From the NCBI GenBank assembly GCA_910577115.1, contig CAJTMC010000005.1, forward strand, positions 1 through 64,000: 64,000 bases of DNA. Reading direction: 5' to 3'. The notes beneath the pieces were generated by a model, which ran no database searches, had not been told where the DNA came from, and saw only the letters and a list, made by a program, of their open reading frames with translations. Below, in pieces: positions 8,960-16,142 of the stretch. Both the position numbers and the translations under genes were made by a program. The DNA is from an uncultured Lachnospiraceae bacterium (GTDB taxonomy: Bacteria > Bacillota > Clostridia > Lachnospirales > Lachnospiraceae). Every line of letters begins with the position of its first letter. Position 1 is the stretch's first letter.

Positions 8960-9427
8960 TTATTTGTTTAATGACGCAATCAGTCCGCCCTGATCAAGGA
9001 TTCCCTGCATGTACTCCGGCAGTTTTGTACACTCATACGCTTTACCGCCCACACGCACAACGCCTTCCTTCATCGAAAGCTCCATGTCATCACCTGCACT
9101 GACATTGTCATGCAAGTCCTTGCACACAATGACCGGCAGTCCGATATTAATTGCATTTCTGTAAAAAATACGCGCAAACGATTTTGCGACAACCGCCTTT
9201 ACGCCAAGCGCCTTCAAAACCGCCGGCGCCTGCTCTCTTGAAGAACCGCAGCCAAAATTCTCCGATGCGACCACATAATCACCGGGCTGTACCTTTGATG
9301 CAAAATCGGAATCAAGCGATTCAAAAGTATGTACCTTCATCTCATCGATTGTCGGATAGATAATATACTGCGACGCAATAATCTGATCCGTATCCACGTC
9401 CTGATCAAACTTAAAAATTTTTCCCAT
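8960..9427 (-). CDS. aconitase-superfamily hydro-lyase, small subunit (pair B)
   Basis: A 155-residue LeuD-type subunit beginning QDVDTDQIIASQYIIYPT, with the core ENFGCGSSREQAP and AKSFARIFYRNAINIG. The discriminating loop reads YIIY, closer to the YLVY-type of isopropylmalate-class enzymes than pair A's YLAL, though the large subunit motif argues the other way. It is the first gene of a four-gene minus-strand run (small B, large B, small A, large A) ending at the terminator at 5689-5727. No leuA, leuB or other pathway gene is in the run, so the pathway is open. Confidence 0.8.
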   Translation of the reverse strand: MGKIFKFDQDVDTDQIIASQYIIYPTIDEMKVHTFESLDSDFASKVQPGDYVVASENFGCGSSREQAPAVLKALGVKAVVAKSFARIFYRNAINIGLPVIVCKDLHDNVSAGDDMELSMKEGVVRVGGKAYECTKLPEYMQGILDQGGLIASLNK

Positions 9428-9530
9428 GTAAAACGTCTCTCCTTTTTTCCATATATTTTAATTTGATATTTTTTAATCTTATTTTATCAGTATATCGAAT
9501 CACGCAAAAAATAGCTATGATTTATTTTAA

Positions 9531-10145
9531 TCATTTCCTTCCCTGCACCGTATACCGCTCAAAAAACGTCAGAAATCCATCTTCCACAGCGACCTCGTCA
9601 AGGCGACTGCCTGCCAAATCATAATAATATTTCCCTGTCTTAATATCAATTGAAATACTGTCTAGCGGAAATCCCGGATTGCTTTGCGGATGCGGTTTCG
9701 AAGTCATCAAAAAAGGTTCGCTCTCCATATTTTTCTCCATCGCCGAATAAATATGATTTTCGTCAAGCACCAGACAGATCGCATTCTTGTATCTCGCTGT
9801 CAAATCACCGTACACTTTCGCAAGTCCGATATAATACGCCTGCATTTGCGCATCACTCAGCCGCTTTCCTTTTACTGTCCGCACATTGACACCCGGCTGG
9901 ATTTCGTCAGGCACATTGTCAAAATAAAGTCCGGAATCGCACGAAAACAGCGGTACGTGTAAAATCTCAAAATATGCTTTTGCTTTCTGTACGGCATTCT
10001 CCAAAGGAGAGTTCCCCGTTTCCGGCACCTTGGGCAATTCCACATTAAATTTGTCAAACCCGTAAATTGTTATCCCTAAAACAGCGGTTCTTCTGCGCAT
10101 AGCCTCTATTTTTGCAGGATTTTTCGTCGCATATAACAGCTTCAT
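9531..10145 (-). CDS. Ham1/RdgB-like nucleoside triphosphatase
   Basis: A 204-residue protein of the Ham1 (inosine triphosphate pyrophosphatase) fold. The N-terminus LLYATKNPAKIEAM matches the family's T-x-N-x-x-K phosphate-binding motif, and FSCDSGLYFDN holds the conserved D-S-G-L catalytic block. The later part is less like RdgB: the usual SHR motif near the C-terminus is replaced by SRLDEVAVEDG. It probably hydrolyses non-canonical or damaged nucleotides, but the substrate may differ from ITP/XTP. It has its own ribosome binding site (AGGAGAAGG) and a TGACAC dyad directly upstream. Confidence 0.75.
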   Translation of the reverse strand: MKLLYATKNPAKIEAMRRRTAVLGITIYGFDKFNVELPKVPETGNSPLENAVQKAKAYFEILHVPLFSCDSGLYFDNVPDEIQPGVNVRTVKGKRLSDAQMQAYYIGLAKVYGDLTARYKNAICLVLDENHIYSAMEKNMESEPFLMTSKPHPQSNPGFPLDSISIDIKTGKYYYDLAGSRLDEVAVEDGFLTFFERYTVQGRK

Positions 10146-10159
10146 TATCCTTCTCCTTT

Positions 10160-10175
10160 ATGACACTTGTGTCAT
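10160..10175. repeat. ATGACAC/GTGTCAT dyad upstream of the Ham1-like gene
   Basis: Sixteen-nucleotide dyad with perfect 7-bp arms about 15 nt before the ATG. Dyads with TGACA/TGTCA arms also occur at 18650 and 20088. It could be an operator or a 5-prime hairpin that affects translation. Confidence 0.4.
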
Positions 10176-10349
10176 ATTTTACAGTTGTACTTTACAAAAT
10201 TTATCTTTCCTCTGGCAAAAGTATAGCGTTTTTTTCAAAAAATGTACATAATAAAATAAATAATACTTGAAAAATACGAAAAAATGGATAAAATTGTTAA
10301 TAGTGTAAATGCACATCATTTGATTGGACAAAGAACGGAGGTCTGTGGC

Positions 10350-10751
10350 ATGAATTATGACCATATCAAAGAACATTTTTATAATTCACAAGGCTTTATA
10401 CATCTTCTCAACATGAAGATTACGGATATTTCATACGGGTACTGCAAAGGGGAAATGCCAATGAAGCAGGAAATCCTGAACCCGCTTGGCATTATACATG
10501 GCGGCTGCACCTTTGCGCTTGCCGACACTATTGGCGGAAGCGCCGCGCTCACACATGGGAAAGAGGTCGTTACCGTTGACAGCACGATCCATTACCTTGC
10601 CCCCGCCTGTGACACCAAAAAACTGATTGCAGAAGCCAAGGAAGTAAAATACGGCTCAAAGGTTGCAGTCTACGAAGTCAATATTTTCAAGGACGACGGC
10701 ACGATTGTCGCAACTTCCATGCAGTCCTATTTTATCACAGAGGCATCTTAA
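10350..10751 (+). CDS. PaaI-family hotdog thioesterase
   Basis: A 133-residue hotdog-fold acyl-CoA thioesterase of the PaaI/YbgC type. The active-site segment NPLGIIHGGCTFALADT has the conserved HGG and the downstream acidic residue. I chose the ATG at 10350 because ACGGAGGTC stands 8 nt ahead of it; an upstream in-frame ATG at 10284 has no ribosome binding site. It is one of few plus-strand genes here and converges on paaK. In the phenylacetate setting PaaI clears dead-end aryl-CoAs, and having it next to a PaaK ligase fits that partnership, although the full phenylacetate pathway is not present. Confidence 0.88.
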   Translation: MNYDHIKEHFYNSQGFIHLLNMKITDISYGYCKGEMPMKQEILNPLGIIHGGCTFALADTIGGSAALTHGKEVVTVDSTIHYLAPACDTKKLIAEAKEVKYGSKVAVYEVNIFKDDGTIVATSMQSYFITEAS

Positions 10752-10769
10752 CAACAGAATTTCTATTAG

Positions 10770-10807
10770 AAAAGGCGGCTATGATTTTATTCCACAAACC
10801 GCCTTTT
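10770..10807. terminator. bidirectional terminator between paaI-like and paaK
   Basis: AAAAGGCGG/CCGCCTTTT arms, 9 bp, between the two convergent stop codons; A and T runs on the outside serve both strands. Confidence 0.85.
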
Positions 10808-10820
10808 CAACAATCACCTT

Positions 10821-12128
10821 TTATCGATACAAATCTCTCTTGTCAACTACGCGCACAGCTTTGCCCTCGCTTCTTGCAATTGTCTTAGGCTCAACCACCT
10901 GAACATCAACTTTAATGCCAAGCATGGACTTTAGACCTGCCACAATCTTCTTTTCCTGCGCTGCCGTATCAAACGCCACATCGGCTGCCATCTCAGGTGT
11001 CTTTTCAACCTGAACCTCAATCGTATCGTTATTCTTAATTCGATCCACTACTATCTGATAATTTGCCTGATAGCCCTGATTTAACAAAACTGCCTCAATC
11101 TGTGAAGGCCATACGTTAACACCCTTTACAACCATCATGTCATCGCTTCTGCCCATCGGCTTATGCATGCGGATATGCGTGCGTCCGCAGGAGCATTTCT
11201 TTCTTGTCAGATAGCAGAGGTCGCGTGTACGGTATCTCAAAAGCGGGAATGCCTTCTTGGTGATACAGGTAAACACCAGTTCACCAATTTCGCCCTCTGG
11301 AAGCACCTCACCCGTATCGGGATTAATAATCTCTGCAATAAAATGATCCTCCTGTATGTGCATCCCCTGCTGCTCCTCACACTCAAAAGAAACGCCAGGG
11401 CCTGAAATCTCTGTCAGTCCATAAATATCATATGCCTTAATGCCAAGCGACTCCTCGATATTTCTGCGCATCTCCTCTGTCCATGGCTCTGCTCCGAAGA
11501 TTCCGGCTTTGAGCTTAATCTGATCCTTTAAGCCTCTCTCATTGATCGCTTCACCTAAATTCGCAGCATACGACGGTGTACAGCAAAGGATTGTGGAACC
11601 CAAATCCGTCATAAACTGTAACTGCCGCTCTGTGTTACCTGATGACATGGGAAGCGTCAGACACCCTACCTTGTGCGAACCGCCGTTTAACCCCGGACCG
11701 CCTGTGAAAAGTCCGTAGCCATAGCAGACATGACAGACATCATCTTTTGTACCGCCTGCCGCTACAATCGCCCTTGCACAGCAGTCCTCCCACACTTCAA
11801 TATCCTCCTGCGTGTAAAACGCCACCACGCGCCGTCCTGTCGTACCGCTGGTGGACTGAATACGGACACACTCCGAAAGGGGGACTCCCAACAGCCCGTA
11901 CGGATACTGGTCTCTCAAATCATTTTTATCAATGAACGGAAGCTTATGTAAATCCGCAATTCCTTTTACATCTTCAGGCTTTACGCCTGCCTCGTCCATT
12001 TTATCATGGTAAAATTTTACATTGTCATAAACAAACTTTACCTGCTCGGTAAGACGCCTGCTTTGAAGCGCCTGTATCTCCTCCACAGGCATTGTCTCAA
12101 TTTCAGGCTGATAGTAATTCTTAGACAT
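10821..12128 (-). CDS. paaK: phenylacetate-CoA ligase (PaaK family)
   Basis: A 435-residue adenylate-forming ligase of the PaaK class. Seen are the P-loop-like STSGTTGRRV, the motif YGLTEISGPGVSFEC and RTRDLCYLTRKKCSCGR with MGRSDDMM, followed by the AMP-binding_C2 domain (ANYQIVVDRI). Length is normal. It would activate phenylacetate or another aryl acid with ATP and CoA in the cytoplasm. In gut Clostridia such ligases usually accompany indolepyruvate ferredoxin oxidoreductase and aromatic amino-acid fermentation; those genes are not in the window. A GCGGAGGAG ribosome binding site precedes the ATG. Confidence 0.93.
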   Translation of the reverse strand: MSKNYYQPEIETMPVEEIQALQSRRLTEQVKFVYDNVKFYHDKMDEAGVKPEDVKGIADLHKLPFIDKNDLRDQYPYGLLGVPLSECVRIQSTSGTTGRRVVAFYTQEDIEVWEDCCARAIVAAGGTKDDVCHVCYGYGLFTGGPGLNGGSHKVGCLTLPMSSGNTERQLQFMTDLGSTILCCTPSYAANLGEAINERGLKDQIKLKAGIFGAEPWTEEMRRNIEESLGIKAYDIYGLTEISGPGVSFECEEQQGMHIQEDHFIAEIINPDTGEVLPEGEIGELVFTCITKKAFPLLRYRTRDLCYLTRKKCSCGRTHIRMHKPMGRSDDMMVVKGVNVWPSQIEAVLLNQGYQANYQIVVDRIKNNDTIEVQVEKTPEMAADVAFDTAAQEKKIVAGLKSMLGIKVDVQVVEPKTIARSEGKAVRVVDKRDLYR

Positions 12129-12247
12129 GATTGTTTCTCCTCCGCTTTAATGGTTTAACGTAATATACTTTTAAAGTTTATCATAAATTTTATCAAATGC
12201 AAATATCAAATTCATAATTTTTCACAGGCGCAGTTTCGCAAAACACC

Positions 12248-12862
12248 TTACAAGGCCAAAAAGTCAAACGGCTTCTCCTGTCTGGCATGCAGAAAATGCA
12301 TCAGCAAATAAGCAGCCCGGATAGACACCTTTTCTTCCCTGAGTATTCGGGCAGCCTCCGCCTTATCAACAATCATAACCTGTATCGTTTCCGTATCCTC
12401 CATATCATCGCGGCCAATCTCCCCGTCTGCATATCCGAATACCGCATTGCAGCTCTCGTCCGTAAAACCGGCTCCCATAAAGAACGGTCTGCGGCACGCC
12501 TCATCTCCGCCATAGTATACATCAAAATCCAGTCCTGTTTCCTCCTTCATCTCACGCACTGCCGCCTCCTCCGGTGCCTCGCCTGCGTCGATCAGCCCTG
12601 CAGGAAGCTCATAAAGATAATCTCCGACCGGATACCGATATTGGCGGATTAACACAATTTTTTCCGGATCTTCCTTCAATATCGGATAAATTACTACCCC
12701 CTCCGCACTCATATCATTTGTTAGAATTTTTATATTTTCCGCTTTTCTTCTTGATACAAAAAAATAGTCAAATCTGCGCCCTGAATCCGTCAGTGCGTCA
12801 AGCTTAAATAAATTCAGAAATTTGTTGTTCGACAGTTTGTGAATTTTTGTATATTTTTTCAT
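12248..12862 (-). CDS. Nudix hydrolase, ADP-ribose pyrophosphatase-like
   Basis: A 204-residue Nudix protein. The box GEAPEEAAVREMKEETGL matches GX5EX7REUXEEXGU. N-terminal residues about 20-60 form the beta-rich extension found in ADP-ribose and related sugar-nucleotide pyrophosphatases, and the YRYPVGDYLYELPAGLID stretch is typical of the NudF/YffH group. It would cleave ADP-ribose or an NDP-sugar into AMP (NMP) and a phosphosugar. GGAGG precedes the ATG. The exact substrate is not determined by sequence. Confidence 0.87.
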   Translation of the reverse strand: MKKYTKIHKLSNNKFLNLFKLDALTDSGRRFDYFFVSRRKAENIKILTNDMSAEGVVIYPILKEDPEKIVLIRQYRYPVGDYLYELPAGLIDAGEAPEEAAVREMKEETGLDFDVYYGGDEACRRPFFMGAGFTDESCNAVFGYADGEIGRDDMEDTETIQVMIVDKAEAARILREEKVSIRAAYLLMHFLHARQEKPFDFLAL

Positions 12863-12934
12863 CTTATTTCCTCCACTCTCGCCAAAACCGGCATATTCTT
12901 GACAATAATAGGCATAACTCTAATATGGCAAAAA

Positions 12935-12960
12935 ACCGCATAGGTTTCTGCCTACGCGGT
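12935..12960 (-). terminator. rho-independent terminator after the PilZ gene
   Basis: ACCGCATAGG/CCTACGCGGT arms (one mismatch) with a 6-nt loop, followed on the minus strand by TTTTTT. It lies 18 nt beyond the PilZ stop codon. Confidence 0.8.
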
Positions 12961-12977
12961 CTTTGATGAATTTCTAT

Positions 12978-13331
12978 TTACTTTTGCATGTACTTTTCTG
13001 CGTCCGCAACAGTATTATACACTTCAATCCTTTGCAAATCAACCTCCGGCATTCCGATAAACAGTCCGCCATATTCATACGTATCGACATTCTTTTCAAT
13101 CCGCACAATCTCAATAAATGCATGTATAACTTCTTTTGTCCAAATCGTAAGATATGCCTCATACACTGCTCCCATATCAAGCAGCGCGTCACAGTAGAAT
13201 CCAATGCCGGTCTTCGACACATTCATAACCTCTACTCCGATTTCCTCCTGTGCGCTTTTATCAAGCCTTTTTACCAAAAGCCTTGATGCCAAATCTGTTC
13301 TCTTGCTCTTTCTTCTTTCTTCCATATCCAT
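12978..13331 (-). CDS. PilZ-domain protein, probable c-di-GMP receptor
   Basis: A 117-residue single-domain PilZ protein. The two c-di-GMP contacts are present: RKSKR (RxxxR) at the N-terminus and NVSKTGIGF (the [D/N]xSxxG motif). I use the ATG at 13331 because AAAGGAG lies 5 nt ahead of it. A stand-alone PilZ domain would act as an adaptor that changes partner binding when c-di-GMP rises. The diguanylate cyclase at 59979-62246 could supply the ligand, but no link beyond the shared second messenger is visible. Confidence 0.85.
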   Translation of the reverse strand: MDMEERRKSKRTDLASRLLVKRLDKSAQEEIGVEVMNVSKTGIGFYCDALLDMGAVYEAYLTIWTKEVIHAFIEIVRIEKNVDTYEYGGLFIGMPEVDLQRIEVYNTVADAEKYMQK

Positions 13332-13506
13332 TAACACTCCTTTGTGCAATCTGCTTTCATTTTATAAAATAAGTTTATCCCAATTTGTAATTTCTGTCAA
13401 CTTCCTTATGCAATAAACATGATATCTCCGAAAGAAAATTTTACTTTGCCTGTCAATTTCGTACATCAGCATAAAAGTGACATGGAGCGGTATGGCACAC
13501 TGCACC

Positions 13507-14595
13507 TCAGCTTTTATTTTTTTCGGTAAAAGATATATAGAGCCTTATGATTCCACCTGTGAGAATCATGCACACGACAGTAATAATCCAGCATTGCAGC
13601 GGTGAAAATCCTTCATATTTATGAAAGCCGAACATAGCAAGATAAACAGCTATATGTATTGCATAATATTTTGATATATGCCTGTTGTAATAAAGTAACT
13701 GCCTTCCGATAATTCCGCTTTTTTTCATTGCCCCGTCACCAAAATACAATATCCCCGCAAAGAAAAGGACATGTGCAATGCTTGCAATAACATGAAATAT
13801 ATCAGGTTCAGCATAGGATGTACTTAGATAAGCATAAAGCACACCGCTGAATCCGTACTTGTTTATGGTAAATCCCCACCATACCAAAGCAATCACTGCG
13901 CATATCGGCATTACCAAAGTGTAAAATGCTTTTTTATCCTTTACTCTTTGCATCAAATGTCCAAATGATACTCCCAAAAATGCGTAGGATAAAAAGTAAA
14001 TTGCAGTAAAGGAAATAAAATAATCCTCACCTATAATGATTTTTACAATATAGCCGAGTATGGGAACATTCACAGGTTTTCCGTATAGAATCGGAGCGGC
14101 TGCGGCGAACAGCATACCGGCAATCGCATATCCGACAGCGGAAAGTTTCCATTTTTTAGCCAGCGCAAGTGCCAGATATATGATACCTGTTATAAAAAAT
14201 ATATTGATAAACTGCAAATACGAAACCACAAAGTCATAATAGACCTGCTTGTCATCAAGTCCATTCCTTATGAACAAATAGGGCAAAGTCAAAGCGGCAA
14301 TATAAGCTATATTGCTCAAGTATTGGTATACTATCATAACAATACCGTTTTTTGCAAGCGTCTTTGGATCTGACCGCTTGCTGTATACTGTGCCCATACC
14401 CATTACAAATATAAATATCGCCGCACCCGACAAGGTCGCAAAGCCATACACTATTTTTATAACGAGGTCTTCCGTGCTCATTGTTCCCTGAAAGGCATGT
14501 ATCAAAAAGATAAATACCATAAAAAAACCCTTTAAATAATCAAATTCACTTTGTCTTGATGTATTTACAGGTTTCTTATCCAATATACGGTTCAT
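13507..14595 (-). CDS. multi-pass membrane acyltransferase-like protein
   Basis: A 362-residue protein with about ten hydrophobic segments. The opening SEFDYLKGFFMVFIFLIHAF matches the first helix of acyltransferase-3/heparan-glucosaminide-acetyltransferase-like families, where a histidine on the first helix is important; here it is in LIHAF. Such enzymes move acetyl or other acyl groups onto surface sugars across the membrane. No glycan genes are adjacent, so the acceptor is unknown. It has a good ribosome binding site (AAAGGAGC) and ends in a lysine-rich tail. Confidence 0.7.
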   Translation of the reverse strand: MNRILDKKPVNTSRQSEFDYLKGFFMVFIFLIHAFQGTMSTEDLVIKIVYGFATLSGAAIFIFVMGMGTVYSKRSDPKTLAKNGIVMIVYQYLSNIAYIAALTLPYLFIRNGLDDKQVYYDFVVSYLQFINIFFITGIIYLALALAKKWKLSAVGYAIAGMLFAAAAPILYGKPVNVPILGYIVKIIIGEDYFISFTAIYFLSYAFLGVSFGHLMQRVKDKKAFYTLVMPICAVIALVWWGFTINKYGFSGVLYAYLSTSYAEPDIFHVIASIAHVLFFAGILYFGDGAMKKSGIIGRQLLYYNRHISKYYAIHIAVYLAMFGFHKYEGFSPLQCWIITVVCMILTGGIIRLYISFTEKNKS

Positions 14596-15077
14596 ATCAA
14601 AGTGCTCCTTTCATATCTGATTCACCATTTTTTACACGAATATCCTGCATTTCCCGCTTACGCGCCTGCAGCACCAACACAGAAGATCTGGCAGTGTACG
14701 TCAAAACTGAATCCCCATCCTGTAACGATTTTTAAGAGAAGCGGATAGTACCTGTTTTTTCGCAAAGATACTCAATTTTTTATTTTATTATGACACAGCC
14801 GGTTTTCATTTCAAGTGCCCTGCTACAATTTGCGGTTTTTTGGGTACGTTTGGTATCCCCATAGTATGGCGTGCCGCAGTCTGCACTCGCCAAAGCAGTG
14901 CTCCACCATTGAAATCGTGGGCAGCGAAGTCCCCACTGCCAAACAAGTAAAAAAAACAGGAATAAATGCTCCATCATGCTTCTGCCAATTGCACTCACAA
15001 GCCTTTATAGCTGTTCAGTATTCGGATGAATCCTCTTTCCTTATGTACAACCTCGTATCTAAGTCACTTTTCTTATA
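14596..15077. other. intergenic region, no certain gene
   Basis: A 480-nt gap. A 72-codon frame on the minus strand (14780-14998) is cysteine- and tryptophan-rich and starts at a GTG without a clear ribosome binding site; I cannot call it coding. Otherwise the stretch is T/A-rich with no hairpin followed by a T run. It may hold promoter elements for the acyltransferase gene's neighbours or a decayed element. Confidence 0.4.
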
Positions 15078-16112
15078 TCACAAAATAAGCATCGCATCCC
15101 CAAAAGAAAAAAAACGATACTTTTTCTGAACCGCAGTTTTGTATGCATTCAGCACATTCTCCCGCCCTGCAAGCGCAGATACCAGCATGATCAGCGTTGA
15201 CTCCGGCAGATGAAAATTCGTAATCAGATTGTCCAGAACCTTAAACCGGTACCCGGGATAAATAAAAATCTCCGTGTTGCCGCTGCCTGCATGAACGCTT
15301 CCGTTTTCGTCAGCAGCGCTCTCAATGGTTCGGCAGCTTGTTGTTCCCACACAGATTACGCGACCACCTGCCTGCTTTGTGTCATTTATGGTTTTTGCAG
15401 CTTCATCGGTAATCTGATAAAATTCGGAATGCATATGATGATTCAAAAGATTATCCTCTTTCATAGGACGAAAGGTTCCAAGTCCCACATGAAGCGTCAC
15501 ATAGACAATCCGAACCCCTTTTTCCTCTGCCTTTTTTAAGAGCTCCTGCGTAAAATGAAGTCCCGCTGTCGGCGCTGCCGCCGAGCCTTCATACTTTGCA
15601 TAGACCGTCTGATACCGGTTCTTATCCTGAAGCTTATGTGTAATATACGGCGGAAGCGGCATCTCGCCAAGCCGGTCAATTACCTCCTCAAAAATCCCTT
15701 CATAAGAAAATTGAATCAGCCTGTTTCCTTCCTCGACCACATCAATGACTTTTCCGGTCAAAACCCCGCCGCCAAAAAGAATCTCCGCGCCCTCGCGCGC
15801 CTTTTTTCCGGGTTTTACAAGTGTCTCCCAGACATCATTCTCCCGACGCTTGAGTAAAAGCACTTCAATCGCCGCACCGGTATCCTTCTTTACACCCATA
15901 AGCCTTGCAGGGATTACCTTTGTGTTGTTTAGCACAAGGCAGTCCCCCGCATGAAGATAATCCACAATATCCTTAAATCCCTTATGCTCCACCGCACCCG
16001 TTTCCTTATCCAGGACGAGCAGCCTTGAGCCTGACCTGTCCGCAAGCGGATCCTGTGCAATCAGCTCTTCGGGCAGGTCAAAATAAAAATCTTTTTTTAA
16101 AAGCGCTTCCAT
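15078..16112 (-). CDS. queA: QueA, SAM:tRNA ribosyltransferase-isomerase
   Basis: A 344-residue QueA. Signature blocks are FDLPEELIAQDPLADRSGSR, VLNNTKVIPARL, GSAAAPTAGLHFT and the C-terminal NLITNFHLPESTLIMLVSA. It transfers and rearranges the ribosyl part of S-adenosylmethionine onto 7-aminomethyl-7-deazaguanine in tRNA to give epoxyqueuosine. The ATG at 16112 follows AGAGGATG; a TTG eight codons upstream is less likely. It comes 30 nt after pheT and is probably cotranscribed with pheST. No other queuosine gene is in view. Confidence 0.95.
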   Translation of the reverse strand: MEALLKKDFYFDLPEELIAQDPLADRSGSRLLVLDKETGAVEHKGFKDIVDYLHAGDCLVLNNTKVIPARLMGVKKDTGAAIEVLLLKRRENDVWETLVKPGKKAREGAEILFGGGVLTGKVIDVVEEGNRLIQFSYEGIFEEVIDRLGEMPLPPYITHKLQDKNRYQTVYAKYEGSAAAPTAGLHFTQELLKKAEEKGVRIVYVTLHVGLGTFRPMKEDNLLNHHMHSEFYQITDEAAKTINDTKQAGGRVICVGTTSCRTIESAADENGSVHAGSGNTEIFIYPGYRFKVLDNLITNFHLPESTLIMLVSALAGRENVLNAYKTAVQKKYRFFSFGDAMLIL

Positions 16113-16142
16113 TCTTTGTATTTCATCCTCTATCAATCAAAA

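Noticed and set aside
9428..9530. possible T-box or leucine leader before the hydro-lyase genes
   Set aside because: The gap is only about 100 nt, without T-box core or leader peptide.
14780..14998. 72-codon Cys/Trp-rich frame on the minus strand
   Set aside because: No clear ribosome binding site and no known motif; left as uncertain intergenic sequence.
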